Below the pieces are notes generated by a model. It was given only the letters and a program-made list of their open reading frames with translations, was not told where the DNA came from and searched no databases. The position numbers and the translations under genes were made by a program. Positions 46,898 through 57,310 of a stretch of 64,000 nucleotides of DNA are shown here, in pieces. The first letter of the stretch is position 1, and every line of letters begins with the position of its first letter. The stretch is from a bacterium. Lineage in GTDB: Bacteria > Armatimonadota > Zipacnadia > Zipacnadales > UBA11051. Where the stretch lies: the NCBI GenBank assembly GCA_030604405.1, contig JAUVVY010000009.1:1-64000 (forward strand), read 5' to 3'.

Positions 46898-49015
46898 ATG
46901 TTGAGGCTTAATGTGGCAGTGATTGCATTGTGTATTGTGATCGGTGCGAGTGGGATAATGGCAGATGGGCCGCCCAAGGTCAAGGCCGAGCAGTTCATCG
47001 TGCCGACACGCGAGGATTTCTTGCGGGCGCTGAAGCTGGACACCCCGGAGCTGGCCGCTGTGAAGGCGGCGCTGGACAGGGGTGACATAGAGGCGGCGGG
47101 GAAGGCGTACATCGCCTACTTCCGTGCCAGGGAGATACATCCGCCGGTAGCGCCGAACTGGTCTGCGATGAAGCGTAACCCGGACTACAACACCTCCAGA
47201 GCGGCTTCCTGTCTGGCAGGACATCTGTGGGACGGCTACTCGGTCTATGAAGTGCCTGAGACCGGCATTGACTGGCAGAAGGCGCCGCTGAGCTGCCTGA
47301 CGCGATTTCCGGTAATGAGCCCCATTTGCTACGCGGCCCACCACACGCGGGATGCGAAGTATGCGCGCTTCATCGTGGACCACATCAAACAATACATGGG
47401 GGCCTATGCGGTCGAGGAGTTTGTGGGCAAGGATCGTCACGGCTGGCGGGGAGATTACACGCCGGCGCTTCCCTGGCACTGGTGCATGATTGACATGCGA
47501 CTGTCGAAAATGGCTGAGGCGGTGGCGCTGGTCCGCAGCTTCCCGGAGGTGACTGACGAGGAGTTGCTGCAGATTCTGCAGCGGATGTACGAGGAGACGA
47601 CGTGGCTCCGTATGTACATCAAGGCAATGGTTGACGGCCGGCACAACGGGGGCTGTAGCTGGATGGGGACAGTACTGGATGTGTGCGCGGTGCTTGATGA
47701 CTTCGCGGCGACCGACGAATGGCTCCAGTACAATGCTCAGTTGCTGGACCAGTACATTGACCAGGCTTTCTATCCCGACGGCATGTGCATAGAGCTGACG
47801 ACCGCGTATTCGTTGTCTGTGGCCCACCAGACGCAACGGATGGCGTATGCGATGCGGGAGCAGGCGGGCTTCGAGACCGCGAAACCGAAGCTGGCGGCCA
47901 TGGTCACGTGCATGACCGCTTTCGGCAAGCCCACCGGGCGGGTGCCGTCATTCGGCGACTGCTATGCCAGCTATGCTACGAGTGCGGCATATAAGCCGCT
48001 GCTGGAGTACCTCGATTTGCTCTGGGCCGCCAGGATGATCAAAGGTGAAGACGGGCTGGCGCCGCCGTTCCTGGTCTGGCCGCAGCCGGATCAGGAGCAA
48101 TGGTGCGGCTATTATGCGATGCGGAGTGATTGGACGAAGGACGCAGTCTTCATGATGATTGACGGCGGGCCCTGGGGGACCTCACACCAGCACGGCGACA
48201 AGCTGAGCTTCGTGGTGTCCGCGCACGGCGCAGACCTCATCATAGACCCGACACCGACGCGGTACCACAACAACGAGCCGGACCGGTTTCTCTCGCGCCA
48301 GAACAACGGCTTTCTGCACAACAATATCACCGTTGACGGCGTGGACGAGTACATGAACTGCCCGCGCGAGACGAAGGAGCCTCTGGAGAATACGTGGGAG
48401 CATGGAGAGCACTACTCACTGTTTGCCGGCAGCTACTCATTCGCGCCGGTCAAGGCCGTCGAGTGGCAGCGGCGGATGCTTTTCGCTGACAAGTCGTACT
48501 GGCTGCTGCAGGACGTCATCAGCGGCGAACAGGAGGCCGCTGATATCGAGCAGAACTTCCAGTTTGAGAAGGATACGGAGATCGAGTTCCGGGAGAACAT
48601 GACGGTGGCGACGGCTCCGAATGGGGCGCGGCTTGTGCTGATGCCACTGTCGGGGGAACTGAAGCCGCAACTGACAATCGGGGATAAGCAGCCGCGCACG
48701 AGTTACTGGCCTGACGGCAAGCCGAACCAGACGCTCTGGGGGATGGAGGGCGATCGCAAGAACCACGGGCGCGGCTGGACGGGCCGCTGGAGCAGGAAGC
48801 TGATGCCCGCGCCGGCGGTGACGTATGTGGGCAAGCTGAAGCTGCCTGCGATGATTACGATGGCGCTGATTCCGCTGAAGCCGGAGCAGAGCATTGATGA
48901 CCTGCCCGGGATAACGGCCCGGTCCGCTGATGCCACAACGACATGGACATTGCCGATTGCAGGAGGCTCAGTGAGCCTCACTACATCGGTAGATGGCTGC
49001 CAGGTACAGAAATAG
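46898..49015 (+). CDS. Secreted heparinase II/III-family protein
   Basis: Signal peptide; HQHGDKLSFVVSAHGADLIIDPTPTRYHNNEPDRFLSRQNNGFLHNNITVDG; paralogous to 49962-52112. Confidence 0.88.
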   Translation: MLRLNVAVIALCIVIGASGIMADGPPKVKAEQFIVPTREDFLRALKLDTPELAAVKAALDRGDIEAAGKAYIAYFRAREIHPPVAPNWSAMKRNPDYNTSRAASCLAGHLWDGYSVYEVPETGIDWQKAPLSCLTRFPVMSPICYAAHHTRDAKYARFIVDHIKQYMGAYAVEEFVGKDRHGWRGDYTPALPWHWCMIDMRLSKMAEAVALVRSFPEVTDEELLQILQRMYEETTWLRMYIKAMVDGRHNGGCSWMGTVLDVCAVLDDFAATDEWLQYNAQLLDQYIDQAFYPDGMCIELTTAYSLSVAHQTQRMAYAMREQAGFETAKPKLAAMVTCMTAFGKPTGRVPSFGDCYASYATSAAYKPLLEYLDLLWAARMIKGEDGLAPPFLVWPQPDQEQWCGYYAMRSDWTKDAVFMMIDGGPWGTSHQHGDKLSFVVSAHGADLIIDPTPTRYHNNEPDRFLSRQNNGFLHNNITVDGVDEYMNCPRETKEPLENTWEHGEHYSLFAGSYSFAPVKAVEWQRRMLFADKSYWLLQDVISGEQEAADIEQNFQFEKDTEIEFRENMTVATAPNGARLVLMPLSGELKPQLTIGDKQPRTSYWPDGKPNQTLWGMEGDRKNHGRGWTGRWSRKLMPAPAVTYVGKLKLPAMITMALIPLKPEQSIDDLPGITARSADATTTWTLPIAGGSVSLTTSVDGCQVQK

Positions 49016-49024
49016 GAGGCCGGT

Positions 49025-49918
49025 GTGGAGAAGCTGTATCGTGGTGAGAAGGTGACAAGTTGGGCTGAGCTGGCAGCCTTTACCGGTCGCGCGGCTGCAG
49101 AGATGATCGTCGGCGAAGACCGTCAACGCGCCTACGTACTCTGCCATGATCAGCTCCACATCAACTACGATGACGGCGTGGAGTTTCAACTGCGCCAGGA
49201 ACAGGCCATACTGTGCCCGCAGACTGTTGACTTCCTGTATGGGGAGTTCGTGCGGTCGCCGAGGTATGTGCGTGGTTCGCGGCCGGGGCTGGAGGCGACT
49301 GTGGCCGAGGCTACGGCAGGCTGCCGCACGGAGCGCGAGAAGGTCCTGGCATTGATGCGGCTGTGTCGCGATCTGTACCAGAAGAATACCGGCGACTGGT
49401 CGGAATACGTCTATGGCGGGACCGAGGAGGAGCTGTTAGAGAAGGGCGAGCAGCTTTGTGAGTGTCTGGGGAGGTTGATGGTTGCCCTGTGTGAGGTGAT
49501 GGGCGTTACCGGCCGCATTCTGATGCACGACATCGGTGGGCATATCACTTCGGAGATACTCGTCGAAGGCCGGTGGGCCTACATTGATCCGCGTGCGGGG
49601 CTGTACTGCTTTGGCGCAGACGGCGAGTTCGTATCTGCGTGGGAGATCTGGCAGCGACCTGAAATCCTGCGGGAACAGAGCGATGAAGTCAAGGCCGATA
49701 TCTCTGAGCGCTGGACGTGGGAAGAGCGGGTCGAGACATGCGAGCGGAAGTACTTCCACCCGCTGGAAGTGAACGGGTTCGAGAACTACAGCCTGGCCGA
49801 TGCGGAGCGTTACAGCTACGTGCAGAAGACCCAGCAGCAAGCCACGGCGGACGGCCTGTTCGTCATTAGCGATGAGTACGCCGCCGCAAGCAACCGCGTG
49901 TTCGGCTTGCCCGGGTAG
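49025..49918 (+). CDS. Transglutaminase-like domain protein
   Basis: EKVLALMRLCRDLYQKNT...LCECLGRLMVALCEVMGVTGRILMHDIGGHITSEILVEGRWAYIDPRAG (C/H/D order); GTG start. Confidence 0.78.
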   Translation: MEKLYRGEKVTSWAELAAFTGRAAAEMIVGEDRQRAYVLCHDQLHINYDDGVEFQLRQEQAILCPQTVDFLYGEFVRSPRYVRGSRPGLEATVAEATAGCRTEREKVLALMRLCRDLYQKNTGDWSEYVYGGTEEELLEKGEQLCECLGRLMVALCEVMGVTGRILMHDIGGHITSEILVEGRWAYIDPRAGLYCFGADGEFVSAWEIWQRPEILREQSDEVKADISERWTWEERVETCERKYFHPLEVNGFENYSLADAERYSYVQKTQQQATADGLFVISDEYAAASNRVFGLPG

Positions 49919-49961
49919 CAGGCCGGAATTGCTGCCCGCTGACTCGAAGGAGTGTGGACCC

Positions 49962-52112
49962 ATGACACCCCCCGTACTGAGATATGGCGTCATACTTGCG
50001 GCAATGTGCCTGCTATTGGTGGTGAGGACAGCTATGGCGAAGGGAACTGCGGCGGAGCAATTCATCGTTGCCGGGCGTGAGGCGTTCATGAATGCCTTGA
50101 AGCTGGATAAGCCGGAGTTGGCCGAGGTCAAAGCCAATCTGGAAAAGGGTGATGTGGCGGCGGCGGAGAGAGCCTACATCAAGTACTTCCGCAGCAAGCC
50201 GCTCCCGAAATCCCCTGCGCTGATAGACTGGGAGAGCGTGCAGCGGGATGCAGGCTACAATCCGTCGGGAGTGGAGGCGTTCATGGCCGGCCACATCGCG
50301 AACGGCTATGACGCTCCGGCGACAGGCATTGACTGGCGCGATGCGCCGCTTGTTTCGCTGACGCGGCTACATATCCTGACCCCTACCGCGTACGCGTATT
50401 TCCATACCGGGGAGGTGAAGTACGCGCGTTTCGTTGTGGATCATATCTATGACTACATGCGGGGATATCCGATTGAGGAGTGGATCGGCAAGGAGGATCA
50501 AGGCTTTATCGGCGATCTGACAGTCTGCCGGCCGTGGCACTGGTGCATGGTGACGCGGCGGCTGCAGCAGGAGTCGCGGGTGCTGCCGCTTGTCCGCAAG
50601 TGCGAGCAGGTCACAGACGAGGAGTTGCTGACGATCCTGCACCGGATGTACGAGGAGGCCCGCTACCTGCGGGCGTGGATGCCGAAGTGGCTTGCTGCGC
50701 GGCACAATGGCGGGCTGGCAGCGATCCTGTGCATGACCCCCACTTTTCTGGTGCTGGAGGATTTCAAGGGCAGCGACGAGTGGATGGAGTTGTGCCTCAA
50801 CGGCCTGAGGCAGTATATGATCGATGCCTTCTACCCGGATGGCACCTGCATTGAGCTGAGCACACCGTACTGCGGCGGGGTCATCCAGATGGTGATGGAG
50901 ACAGCGTACACGTTGTATGGAACCGGGGAGCAGCTTGGACCGTCACAGCCGCATCTCAATGCGATGGTTGATTGGGCCATCGGGGTGTTAAAGCCGAGCG
51001 GAGATTGTCCGAGCTTCGGCGACGGCTGCGGCCACTCGCTGAGCTACATGCTGCATGAGGAAGTGGTGCGGAAGCTGGAGGTGCCGTGGGCGCTGACGCT
51101 GCTGGGCAAGCAGGACGAGCCGCTGCCGCCATATACTGTCTGGCCGCGACCGGGCCAGGAGCAATGGGGCGGGTACTACGCAATGCGCAGCAACTGGAGC
51201 AAAGAGGCGCTGTACATGTGCATTGACGGCGGCGTCTGGGGCATCGCACACCAGCACGGCGACAAGCTCAGCTTCGAGCTTTCCGCGTATGGGGCGGAGT
51301 TCATCGTTGACCCGACTGGCACCTACTACCACAGCCCGAGGCCGGATGCCTACCTCTCACGCCAGCAGGCCGGATTCCTGCACAACACGATCACGGTGGA
51401 TGGCGTGGACGAATTCCGCTATGTGCTCGCCGATGGCAAGGCGACGCATCTGCGGCCCACGGAGATTAGCGAGCCGCTGGACAACACCTGGGAGCACGGC
51501 GAGGACTACAGCCTGTTCGCCGGCAGCTACTGCTTCGAGCCACTCAAGCCGGTGACGTGGGAGCGGCGAGTGCTCTTCGCCGACAAGCGCTACTGGCTGC
51601 TGCAGGATGTGCTGACAGGGGATCAGGACGACGCCGAAATCGAGCAGAATTTCCAGTTCGACATAGACATCGAAATCGAGTTCGATGGGACCACAACAAT
51701 TGCCAGAGCGCCGAACGCAGCCCGGCTGGTCATCGTGCCCTTGACGGGTGACCTGAAGCCCGTGCTCACGATCGGGGACAAGACGCCGCACGTGACCTAT
51801 TGGCCGGACGGCATCGCGACTGATGACTGGTATCCGGAGGAGGTCTGCCAGGCCGTCACCCATGGCCGCGGCTGGATGGGGCACAACGGCCACAAGCTGA
51901 TGCCCGCGCCTGCAGTGACGTACGTGGGTGATGTGAAGCTGCCGGCGATGCTCACACTCGCTATCATCCCGCTTGCCCCCGACGCCGACCTCTCCGACAT
52001 CCCGGAGATAGCCTCGGAGATCAAGGGTGACGTCTCGACGTGGGTGCTACCCGTCAAAGACGGAACGCTGAGATTCTCCACCTCGACCGAAAGCTGTGCC
52101 GTATCTCAGTGA
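49962..52112 (+). CDS. Secreted heparinase II/III-family protein (paralog)
   Basis: Start MTPPVLRYG at 49962; HQHGDKLSFELSAYGAEFIVDPTGTYYHSPRPDAYLSRQQAGFLHNTITVDG; collinear with 46898-49015. Confidence 0.88.
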   Translation: MTPPVLRYGVILAAMCLLLVVRTAMAKGTAAEQFIVAGREAFMNALKLDKPELAEVKANLEKGDVAAAERAYIKYFRSKPLPKSPALIDWESVQRDAGYNPSGVEAFMAGHIANGYDAPATGIDWRDAPLVSLTRLHILTPTAYAYFHTGEVKYARFVVDHIYDYMRGYPIEEWIGKEDQGFIGDLTVCRPWHWCMVTRRLQQESRVLPLVRKCEQVTDEELLTILHRMYEEARYLRAWMPKWLAARHNGGLAAILCMTPTFLVLEDFKGSDEWMELCLNGLRQYMIDAFYPDGTCIELSTPYCGGVIQMVMETAYTLYGTGEQLGPSQPHLNAMVDWAIGVLKPSGDCPSFGDGCGHSLSYMLHEEVVRKLEVPWALTLLGKQDEPLPPYTVWPRPGQEQWGGYYAMRSNWSKEALYMCIDGGVWGIAHQHGDKLSFELSAYGAEFIVDPTGTYYHSPRPDAYLSRQQAGFLHNTITVDGVDEFRYVLADGKATHLRPTEISEPLDNTWEHGEDYSLFAGSYCFEPLKPVTWERRVLFADKRYWLLQDVLTGDQDDAEIEQNFQFDIDIEIEFDGTTTIARAPNAARLVIVPLTGDLKPVLTIGDKTPHVTYWPDGIATDDWYPEEVCQAVTHGRGWMGHNGHKLMPAPAVTYVGDVKLPAMLTLAIIPLAPDADLSDIPEIASEIKGDVSTWVLPVKDGTLRFSTSTESCAVSQ

Positions 52113-52142
52113 TCTCAAAGCACAGGTGCGCGCAGAAGCTTT

Positions 52143-53342
52143 CTATATCTTCCAGTATTCGTCAATGGGCCGCTGGTAGGCGCGGACCTTGCCTGACTCT
52201 ACGTCGGCTGGCTTGACCGGCTTGCCGCAGGTCGCCGATTCGTAGAGCGCGAATGAGAGGCACTTCGCCTTCATGCCCGCGTGCACGTCAACTTCCGGAG
52301 CGCGGCCTTTGGCAATGGCCTCCACGAAATCCCAGCACTCGTTGGAGATGCCATCGGTAAGCCCGTAGGGGAAGAGCTGGTCCTTTCTGCGCTTGCTGAG
52401 TTGCTTGAGATAGCGCTTTTGTATGTCTTCGTAAGGCACTTCCTTACCGCTTTTGAGCTTCAGGTCAGCACCGAGCTGGAATGCGTGCATCCAGTTCTGG
52501 CGGTCCTTGAATGAGCCTTTTTCGCCGTAATAGACACCACTCTGCACCTCATGGCCGTATCCGGTGCACGACCAGCTCCAGTTTCCGATGAGGCCGCTTT
52601 CGAAGCGTAGCGTCGCCAGCCATGTATCTTCGACATCCACTTTGCGCTTGCCCAGTGTCGGGGCACTGACGGTCGCGTCATGCTGGCTGGTCAGAACGCA
52701 GTAGGCTTCTTCGACCGGCCCGAAGACATGCAGCATCATGTCGCAGAAGTGCACGCCACCATCGAAGATCTGCCCGCCGCCGGTGAGCAGCTTGACGGCG
52801 CGCCATGCCAATGCGTACTTCTTCCAGTCAAACGGCATAACCCCCATAACTTCCATCGAGAAGAAGCGCGGCTTGCCGATCATCTTCTTCTTGTTTATGG
52901 CCCATTCTATGGCGCGCGGGGGCAGACAGCGGCGAACCTGCTCGGCGGTGGCGATCATCGCCCCGCTCTTCTCGGCGGCTTTCATCATCTTCTTAGTCGC
53001 CCTCACCGTGATCCCCACCGGCTTTTCGACCATCACATCAACGCCCTTTTTCAGGCACGGGATAGCGGCGGTGTGGTGAAATGCGTGCGGGGTGCAAATA
53101 TCGGCGGCGTCAATGTCTTGTGCCTTCAGCATCGCTTCTACGGTTGCGTATGGCGTAGGGTTCATGTCCGCCGACTGCCCCAGGCGCTTGACGAAGCCCT
53201 TCGCATTTTTCTGATTGGTGTCGCAGACGGCGACGATCTCGAACTTGTCATATCCATTCTTGACTAGATTCTCATACCCGGTCAGATGTGCTCCGGCCAT
53301 ACCTCCGCAGCCGACGATAGCCAGCTTGATCTTCTCGCTCAT
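52143..53342 (-). CDS. Gfo/Idh/MocA-family oxidoreductase
   Basis: KLAIVGCGGMAGAHLTGYENL; DAADICTPHAFHHTAAIPCLKKGVDVMVEKPVGIT. Confidence 0.92.
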   Translation of the reverse strand: MSEKIKLAIVGCGGMAGAHLTGYENLVKNGYDKFEIVAVCDTNQKNAKGFVKRLGQSADMNPTPYATVEAMLKAQDIDAADICTPHAFHHTAAIPCLKKGVDVMVEKPVGITVRATKKMMKAAEKSGAMIATAEQVRRCLPPRAIEWAINKKKMIGKPRFFSMEVMGVMPFDWKKYALAWRAVKLLTGGGQIFDGGVHFCDMMLHVFGPVEEAYCVLTSQHDATVSAPTLGKRKVDVEDTWLATLRFESGLIGNWSWSCTGYGHEVQSGVYYGEKGSFKDRQNWMHAFQLGADLKLKSGKEVPYEDIQKRYLKQLSKRRKDQLFPYGLTDGISNECWDFVEAIAKGRAPEVDVHAGMKAKCLSFALYESATCGKPVKPADVESGKVRAYQRPIDEYWKI

Positions 53343-53515
53343 TTCTCACAGCACTCCTCTGCGTAGTCAATTGGCAGCGTGCGTCGCTGAGGGGATTTCG
53401 CCGCCGATAATCCTACTCCTCCGTGCGCAGCTAACAGGTACCAATGCCGTTAGTGGCGAATGATATATGTTGGCCGATAAGGCTTGGGCAAACATCGTCA
53501 CATAGGGGAGTAGCC

Positions 53516-55801
53516 ATGATTAGAGTAAGTCTGGTGCTGACAGCCGTGTTTATCCTGTTCATTCCGGTGGGATGCCTTGCGCAGGATGACCAACAACTGC
53601 GGGAGGCTGTAGCGACCGCGGAGCCCGAGGAGCTTGGCCCGCTGTACTACGAGCAGTGGCAGAAGCTGACCGAGGGTGAGAACCTTGCTTCGGGCCTGGA
53701 ATTCAAATTCAACCTGCCCTGCAACTGGTACATCTGCCAGGAGGGCGAAAATGGGCTGGAGTTGACCGACGGCGAGCTCAACATGACGGAGAAGTACACG
53801 ATATGGTTCTCCCGCGATGTGGCCGCCTGGACCGGCACCGACCGCGTCAATCTGTGGGTTGACCTGGGCCAGGCACAGCCGATAGACCGCGTCGTGGTCA
53901 GAGTACAAGGCCGGCCACTCAACGCGCCTCGCATCGCCGAGATCTATGCCAGTGACGACGGCGAAACCTGGCAAATTCTCAACACCTACCAGCAGGGGCC
54001 GATTGATGCTGAGGGCGCCTACTATCTGCCCCAGGCCGGTGCTTATGTTTTCCCGCTGGCAATGGAGGCAAAGGTCAAGGCGCGATATGTAGGTATGAGG
54101 TTGTTTCTTTGGTCGCGGCATCTGGTCATTGATGAAATCGCGGTGATGAAGGGCGCCGATGAGTTGCCTGCACTTGCGATGGCGGACAAGCCTGAGAAAT
54201 TCTTCCACCAGCAAGGCATCGCGCCATTTTTTGTGCGTGACGTAATCCCGGTAACAGCCGATGTCGGCACACTGACATATCTGCACTACAACGACCCGGG
54301 GCTGGACGAAGAAGCCGACCTCAAGATCGTCTGGGACCTGCCGCCCGAAGTAGAACTGCAACTGGCCGAAGATAGCAGCGTAGTAAAAGAGCAAATCATC
54401 CGAGATGGGGTGACCTACAACCGGTACATGATTTCGCCTAACAGAAGGTCACGGCGGGCGGGCGCACTATTCCCCAGGGCCTCAGCCAGGCCCGGGACCG
54501 AGTCCAGAAGCTATCTCGGCGCGTCGGTCAATGGCGAGATACAGAACATGCGGCTATTCCCGCTGCAGGTCATCGAATTCCCCAATGCCACACCTCCGAA
54601 ACGCCTGCATACCAGCTTGTGCTGGGGCGGTTGGTTCACCTATCCGCACGATCCTGCTCTTCACAAGCGCCTGGGCCTCAACGCCATCGGCTGCTTCCCG
54701 CGCTACTGGGGCAAAGACTGGTGGAAGAACCCCGAGACAGCGGCTGATCAACTGGCCGACCTGAAGCTGGCTCAGGACGCGGGCATAGATGTGGTGATGA
54801 ACCTCGGCTACGTCCATGCCCTCAAAGCCGAAGAGACGCGCTGCGTGCTTCCGGACGGCCCGGCGGAATTCCTGTGTCCCAGCTACCGGGGCGAGAAGTA
54901 TCAGGAGCTGCTGGGCAAGATGGTCGGCTTCTACGAGCGCATCAATCCGCGATGGCTCTTCTATGACATCGAGTTATGGGGCTATCGCGACCCGGTGAAG
55001 ATGGAAACCTGCAGCCGTTGTAAGAAGCGCTTTGAGCAGGGCAACTACAAGGATTTCGCCGACTTCCTGGCCGCCATGGGCACCGAAATGATTGGCGATG
55101 TTTACAAGGCCTGGGAGGCCAAGTGCCAGGAGCTGGGCCGGCCGCCGTTCCATGTAGGCTTCTACGATGTTTACCGCTGGCCGGAGCGCGTATATCACAA
55201 CGTGTGGGATTTTGATAGGCTCTATCCCGGCTCGCTGCATTTAGCCATGCCGAGTCTGTACGTCGGCGGCCGCGCCGAACAGGTTGCCGCCAAGATATCA
55301 GGAATCCGTGCGCTCATGGATGCCAACGACATCATTCCGTGGCTCACGCCCGGCCAGGATGGCGAGTTCCCGCCCGCCGGCCAGCGCGACCAGATCCTCG
55401 AAGCATTTTGCAACGGTGCTCGCGGCATTACCTACTACTGGGCCGGCCAGACCGACCCGCTCGAACTGAAAGTCATCGCCGAGACGATTGACCTGGTGCG
55501 CCCCTTCGAGGACATCGTCGTCGACGGCAAGCCGATCCAGGGCCTGAGCGCCGATTCGGAGAAGGTAAAGCTCTGCGGCATGGCGCTCGGCGACGAGGCG
55601 CTGGTGCTGGTCTCGTGCTACAAGTACCGACTGCCCCAGCGGGCCATCGTTAGCTTCGCGGGCGAAGGGGCCGTCTATGACGCGGATGCTGGCGTCGAAA
55701 TCCCCAGACAGGCCGGCGGCGCTTTTCCGGTCAGCCTGCAGGACCAGCAGACCGGGCTTTACTACATCGGGCCTCGCTACAAGCAGCGCACAGCAGAATA
55801 G
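53516..55801 (+). CDS. Secreted protein with discoidin-like N-terminal region and glycosidase-like TIM-barrel region
   Basis: Signal MIRVSLVLTAVFILFIPVGCLA; IAEIYASDDGETWQIL...VKARYVGMRLF; YDIELWGYRDPVKMETCSRCKKRF; GARGITYYWAGQTDPLELKVIAET. Confidence 0.7.
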   Translation: MIRVSLVLTAVFILFIPVGCLAQDDQQLREAVATAEPEELGPLYYEQWQKLTEGENLASGLEFKFNLPCNWYICQEGENGLELTDGELNMTEKYTIWFSRDVAAWTGTDRVNLWVDLGQAQPIDRVVVRVQGRPLNAPRIAEIYASDDGETWQILNTYQQGPIDAEGAYYLPQAGAYVFPLAMEAKVKARYVGMRLFLWSRHLVIDEIAVMKGADELPALAMADKPEKFFHQQGIAPFFVRDVIPVTADVGTLTYLHYNDPGLDEEADLKIVWDLPPEVELQLAEDSSVVKEQIIRDGVTYNRYMISPNRRSRRAGALFPRASARPGTESRSYLGASVNGEIQNMRLFPLQVIEFPNATPPKRLHTSLCWGGWFTYPHDPALHKRLGLNAIGCFPRYWGKDWWKNPETAADQLADLKLAQDAGIDVVMNLGYVHALKAEETRCVLPDGPAEFLCPSYRGEKYQELLGKMVGFYERINPRWLFYDIELWGYRDPVKMETCSRCKKRFEQGNYKDFADFLAAMGTEMIGDVYKAWEAKCQELGRPPFHVGFYDVYRWPERVYHNVWDFDRLYPGSLHLAMPSLYVGGRAEQVAAKISGIRALMDANDIIPWLTPGQDGEFPPAGQRDQILEAFCNGARGITYYWAGQTDPLELKVIAETIDLVRPFEDIVVDGKPIQGLSADSEKVKLCGMALGDEALVLVSCYKYRLPQRAIVSFAGEGAVYDADAGVEIPRQAGGAFPVSLQDQQTGLYYIGPRYKQRTAE

Positions 55802-55954
55802 CCGCACACGTCAGCGCGGAGCTTATTGCCGCGGCTGGCACATCTCTTGTCGTCTGGCGGAGCCGGTCGAATCTTGTGAGGCCGGCCGCCATGCCTTACC
55901 AAACGGCGTGCAGACAACCCAGTAGATACCAAAGATAGATCAGGAGGGACCGAA

Positions 55955-57211
55955 GTGAAGACGATCACGGAACCACAACGCGAGATACCTGTGGTCAGAG
56001 AGGTTGATGTGGTAGTGGCGGGCGGTGGTCCGGCGGGGATTGTGGCTGCTATAGCTGCTGCCCGGGCCGGAGCCGACACGCTCCTTGTGGAGCGATACGG
56101 TTACCTGGGCGGCATGATCACCGGTTCATGGGTCACTGCTATCTACGGCTTTGGCAGCCGCCAGAGGCAATTGATACTGGGCATTCCCCAAGATATGGTG
56201 GATCGGCTCAGCGAGTGTGGCGCATGGGAGGTTCTTGAGGATTACAAACCGGCCGGAGACGGGTGCACTGACGCCGAGATGTTCAAGTGGGTTTCTTTGG
56301 AGATGCTTCAGGAGGCCGGAGCAGAGGTGCTGCTCCATTCCTGGGTGGTGGACGCGATAACCGAGGACGATGAGGTCAAGGGAATCATCGTCGAGAATAA
56401 GTCGGGTCGCCAGGCCCTTCTGGCGCAGGTCACGGTAGATGCCACTGCTGACGGCGATATCGCCAAGTTTGCGGGAGCCGCTTACCAGACGCGTGACGAC
56501 TATGTAAGCGTCAGCGAAAGGGACGGACTCTTTGGGAGAGACAAGCTGCCCCACACGCTGGGCGTGAGAATTGATGGCGTGGACAGAGAGGCGGCAGAAA
56601 GATTCAGGGAACAGAACCCGGAGCAATATGCCCAATTGATGGCGCAGCTCGAACAGCAGGGCGGAGGCCTCGACCTGCACGCCTGTGGTACTGCGGATGG
56701 AGACGCTCTGGACGCGTGGGATTTGACGCGAATGGAGATCGAGGGCAGGACGAAGATCATGACCAGCTTGCTCTTCCTGAGGGAAAACCTTCCCGGCTAT
56801 GAGTCAGCTCACGTGGCCGACACCACTCCGCAATTCGGGGTGAGGGAGGGCAGAAGGATCGTAGGCGAGTACACCCTCAGCATCGAGGATATGGCTCAGG
56901 CGAAGAAATTCGACGACGGTATTTGCAGGTGTGGGTCGTCCGCCGAGGGAGAGGAATATGACATCCCGTACCGCTGCCTGGTTACTGAGAAGGTAGATAA
57001 CCTCTTGGCGGCCGGTAGGTGCATCTCGATCGGTCCGGAGGCGCACCTGTCACTGCGCGGGATCGCCCCATGCATGGGCACCGGGCACGCGGCCGGAGCG
57101 GCAGCAGCGCTGGCGGCCAGGGCCAAGGTAAAGCCCAGAAATCTAGACATCGGCCAACTACGCGAACTGCTCATAGAACAAGGAGCCTACTTAGGACAAC
57201 CCGGCGGCTAG
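55955..57211 (+). CDS. FAD-dependent oxidoreductase
   Basis: VDVVVAGGGPAGIVAAIAAARAGADTLLVERYGYLGGM; VDATADGDIAKFAGA; GTG start with aggaggg RBS. Confidence 0.92.
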   Translation: MKTITEPQREIPVVREVDVVVAGGGPAGIVAAIAAARAGADTLLVERYGYLGGMITGSWVTAIYGFGSRQRQLILGIPQDMVDRLSECGAWEVLEDYKPAGDGCTDAEMFKWVSLEMLQEAGAEVLLHSWVVDAITEDDEVKGIIVENKSGRQALLAQVTVDATADGDIAKFAGAAYQTRDDYVSVSERDGLFGRDKLPHTLGVRIDGVDREAAERFREQNPEQYAQLMAQLEQQGGGLDLHACGTADGDALDAWDLTRMEIEGRTKIMTSLLFLRENLPGYESAHVADTTPQFGVREGRRIVGEYTLSIEDMAQAKKFDDGICRCGSSAEGEEYDIPYRCLVTEKVDNLLAAGRCISIGPEAHLSLRGIAPCMGTGHAAGAAAALAARAKVKPRNLDIGQLRELLIEQGAYLGQPGG

Positions 57212-57310
57212 CATCGCACGTGGCTAATCAGCAGCAGTTGGGGAGGACTGGTGCAGTGCGTGGCGAAGGCTAGGCTGCAGCTTGATTAACTAGCGATCGT
57301 AGGTGGTTTC

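Noticed and set aside
46877-47836. 319-aa minus-strand ORF
   Set aside because: Antisense shadow of the heparinase-like gene 46898-49015.
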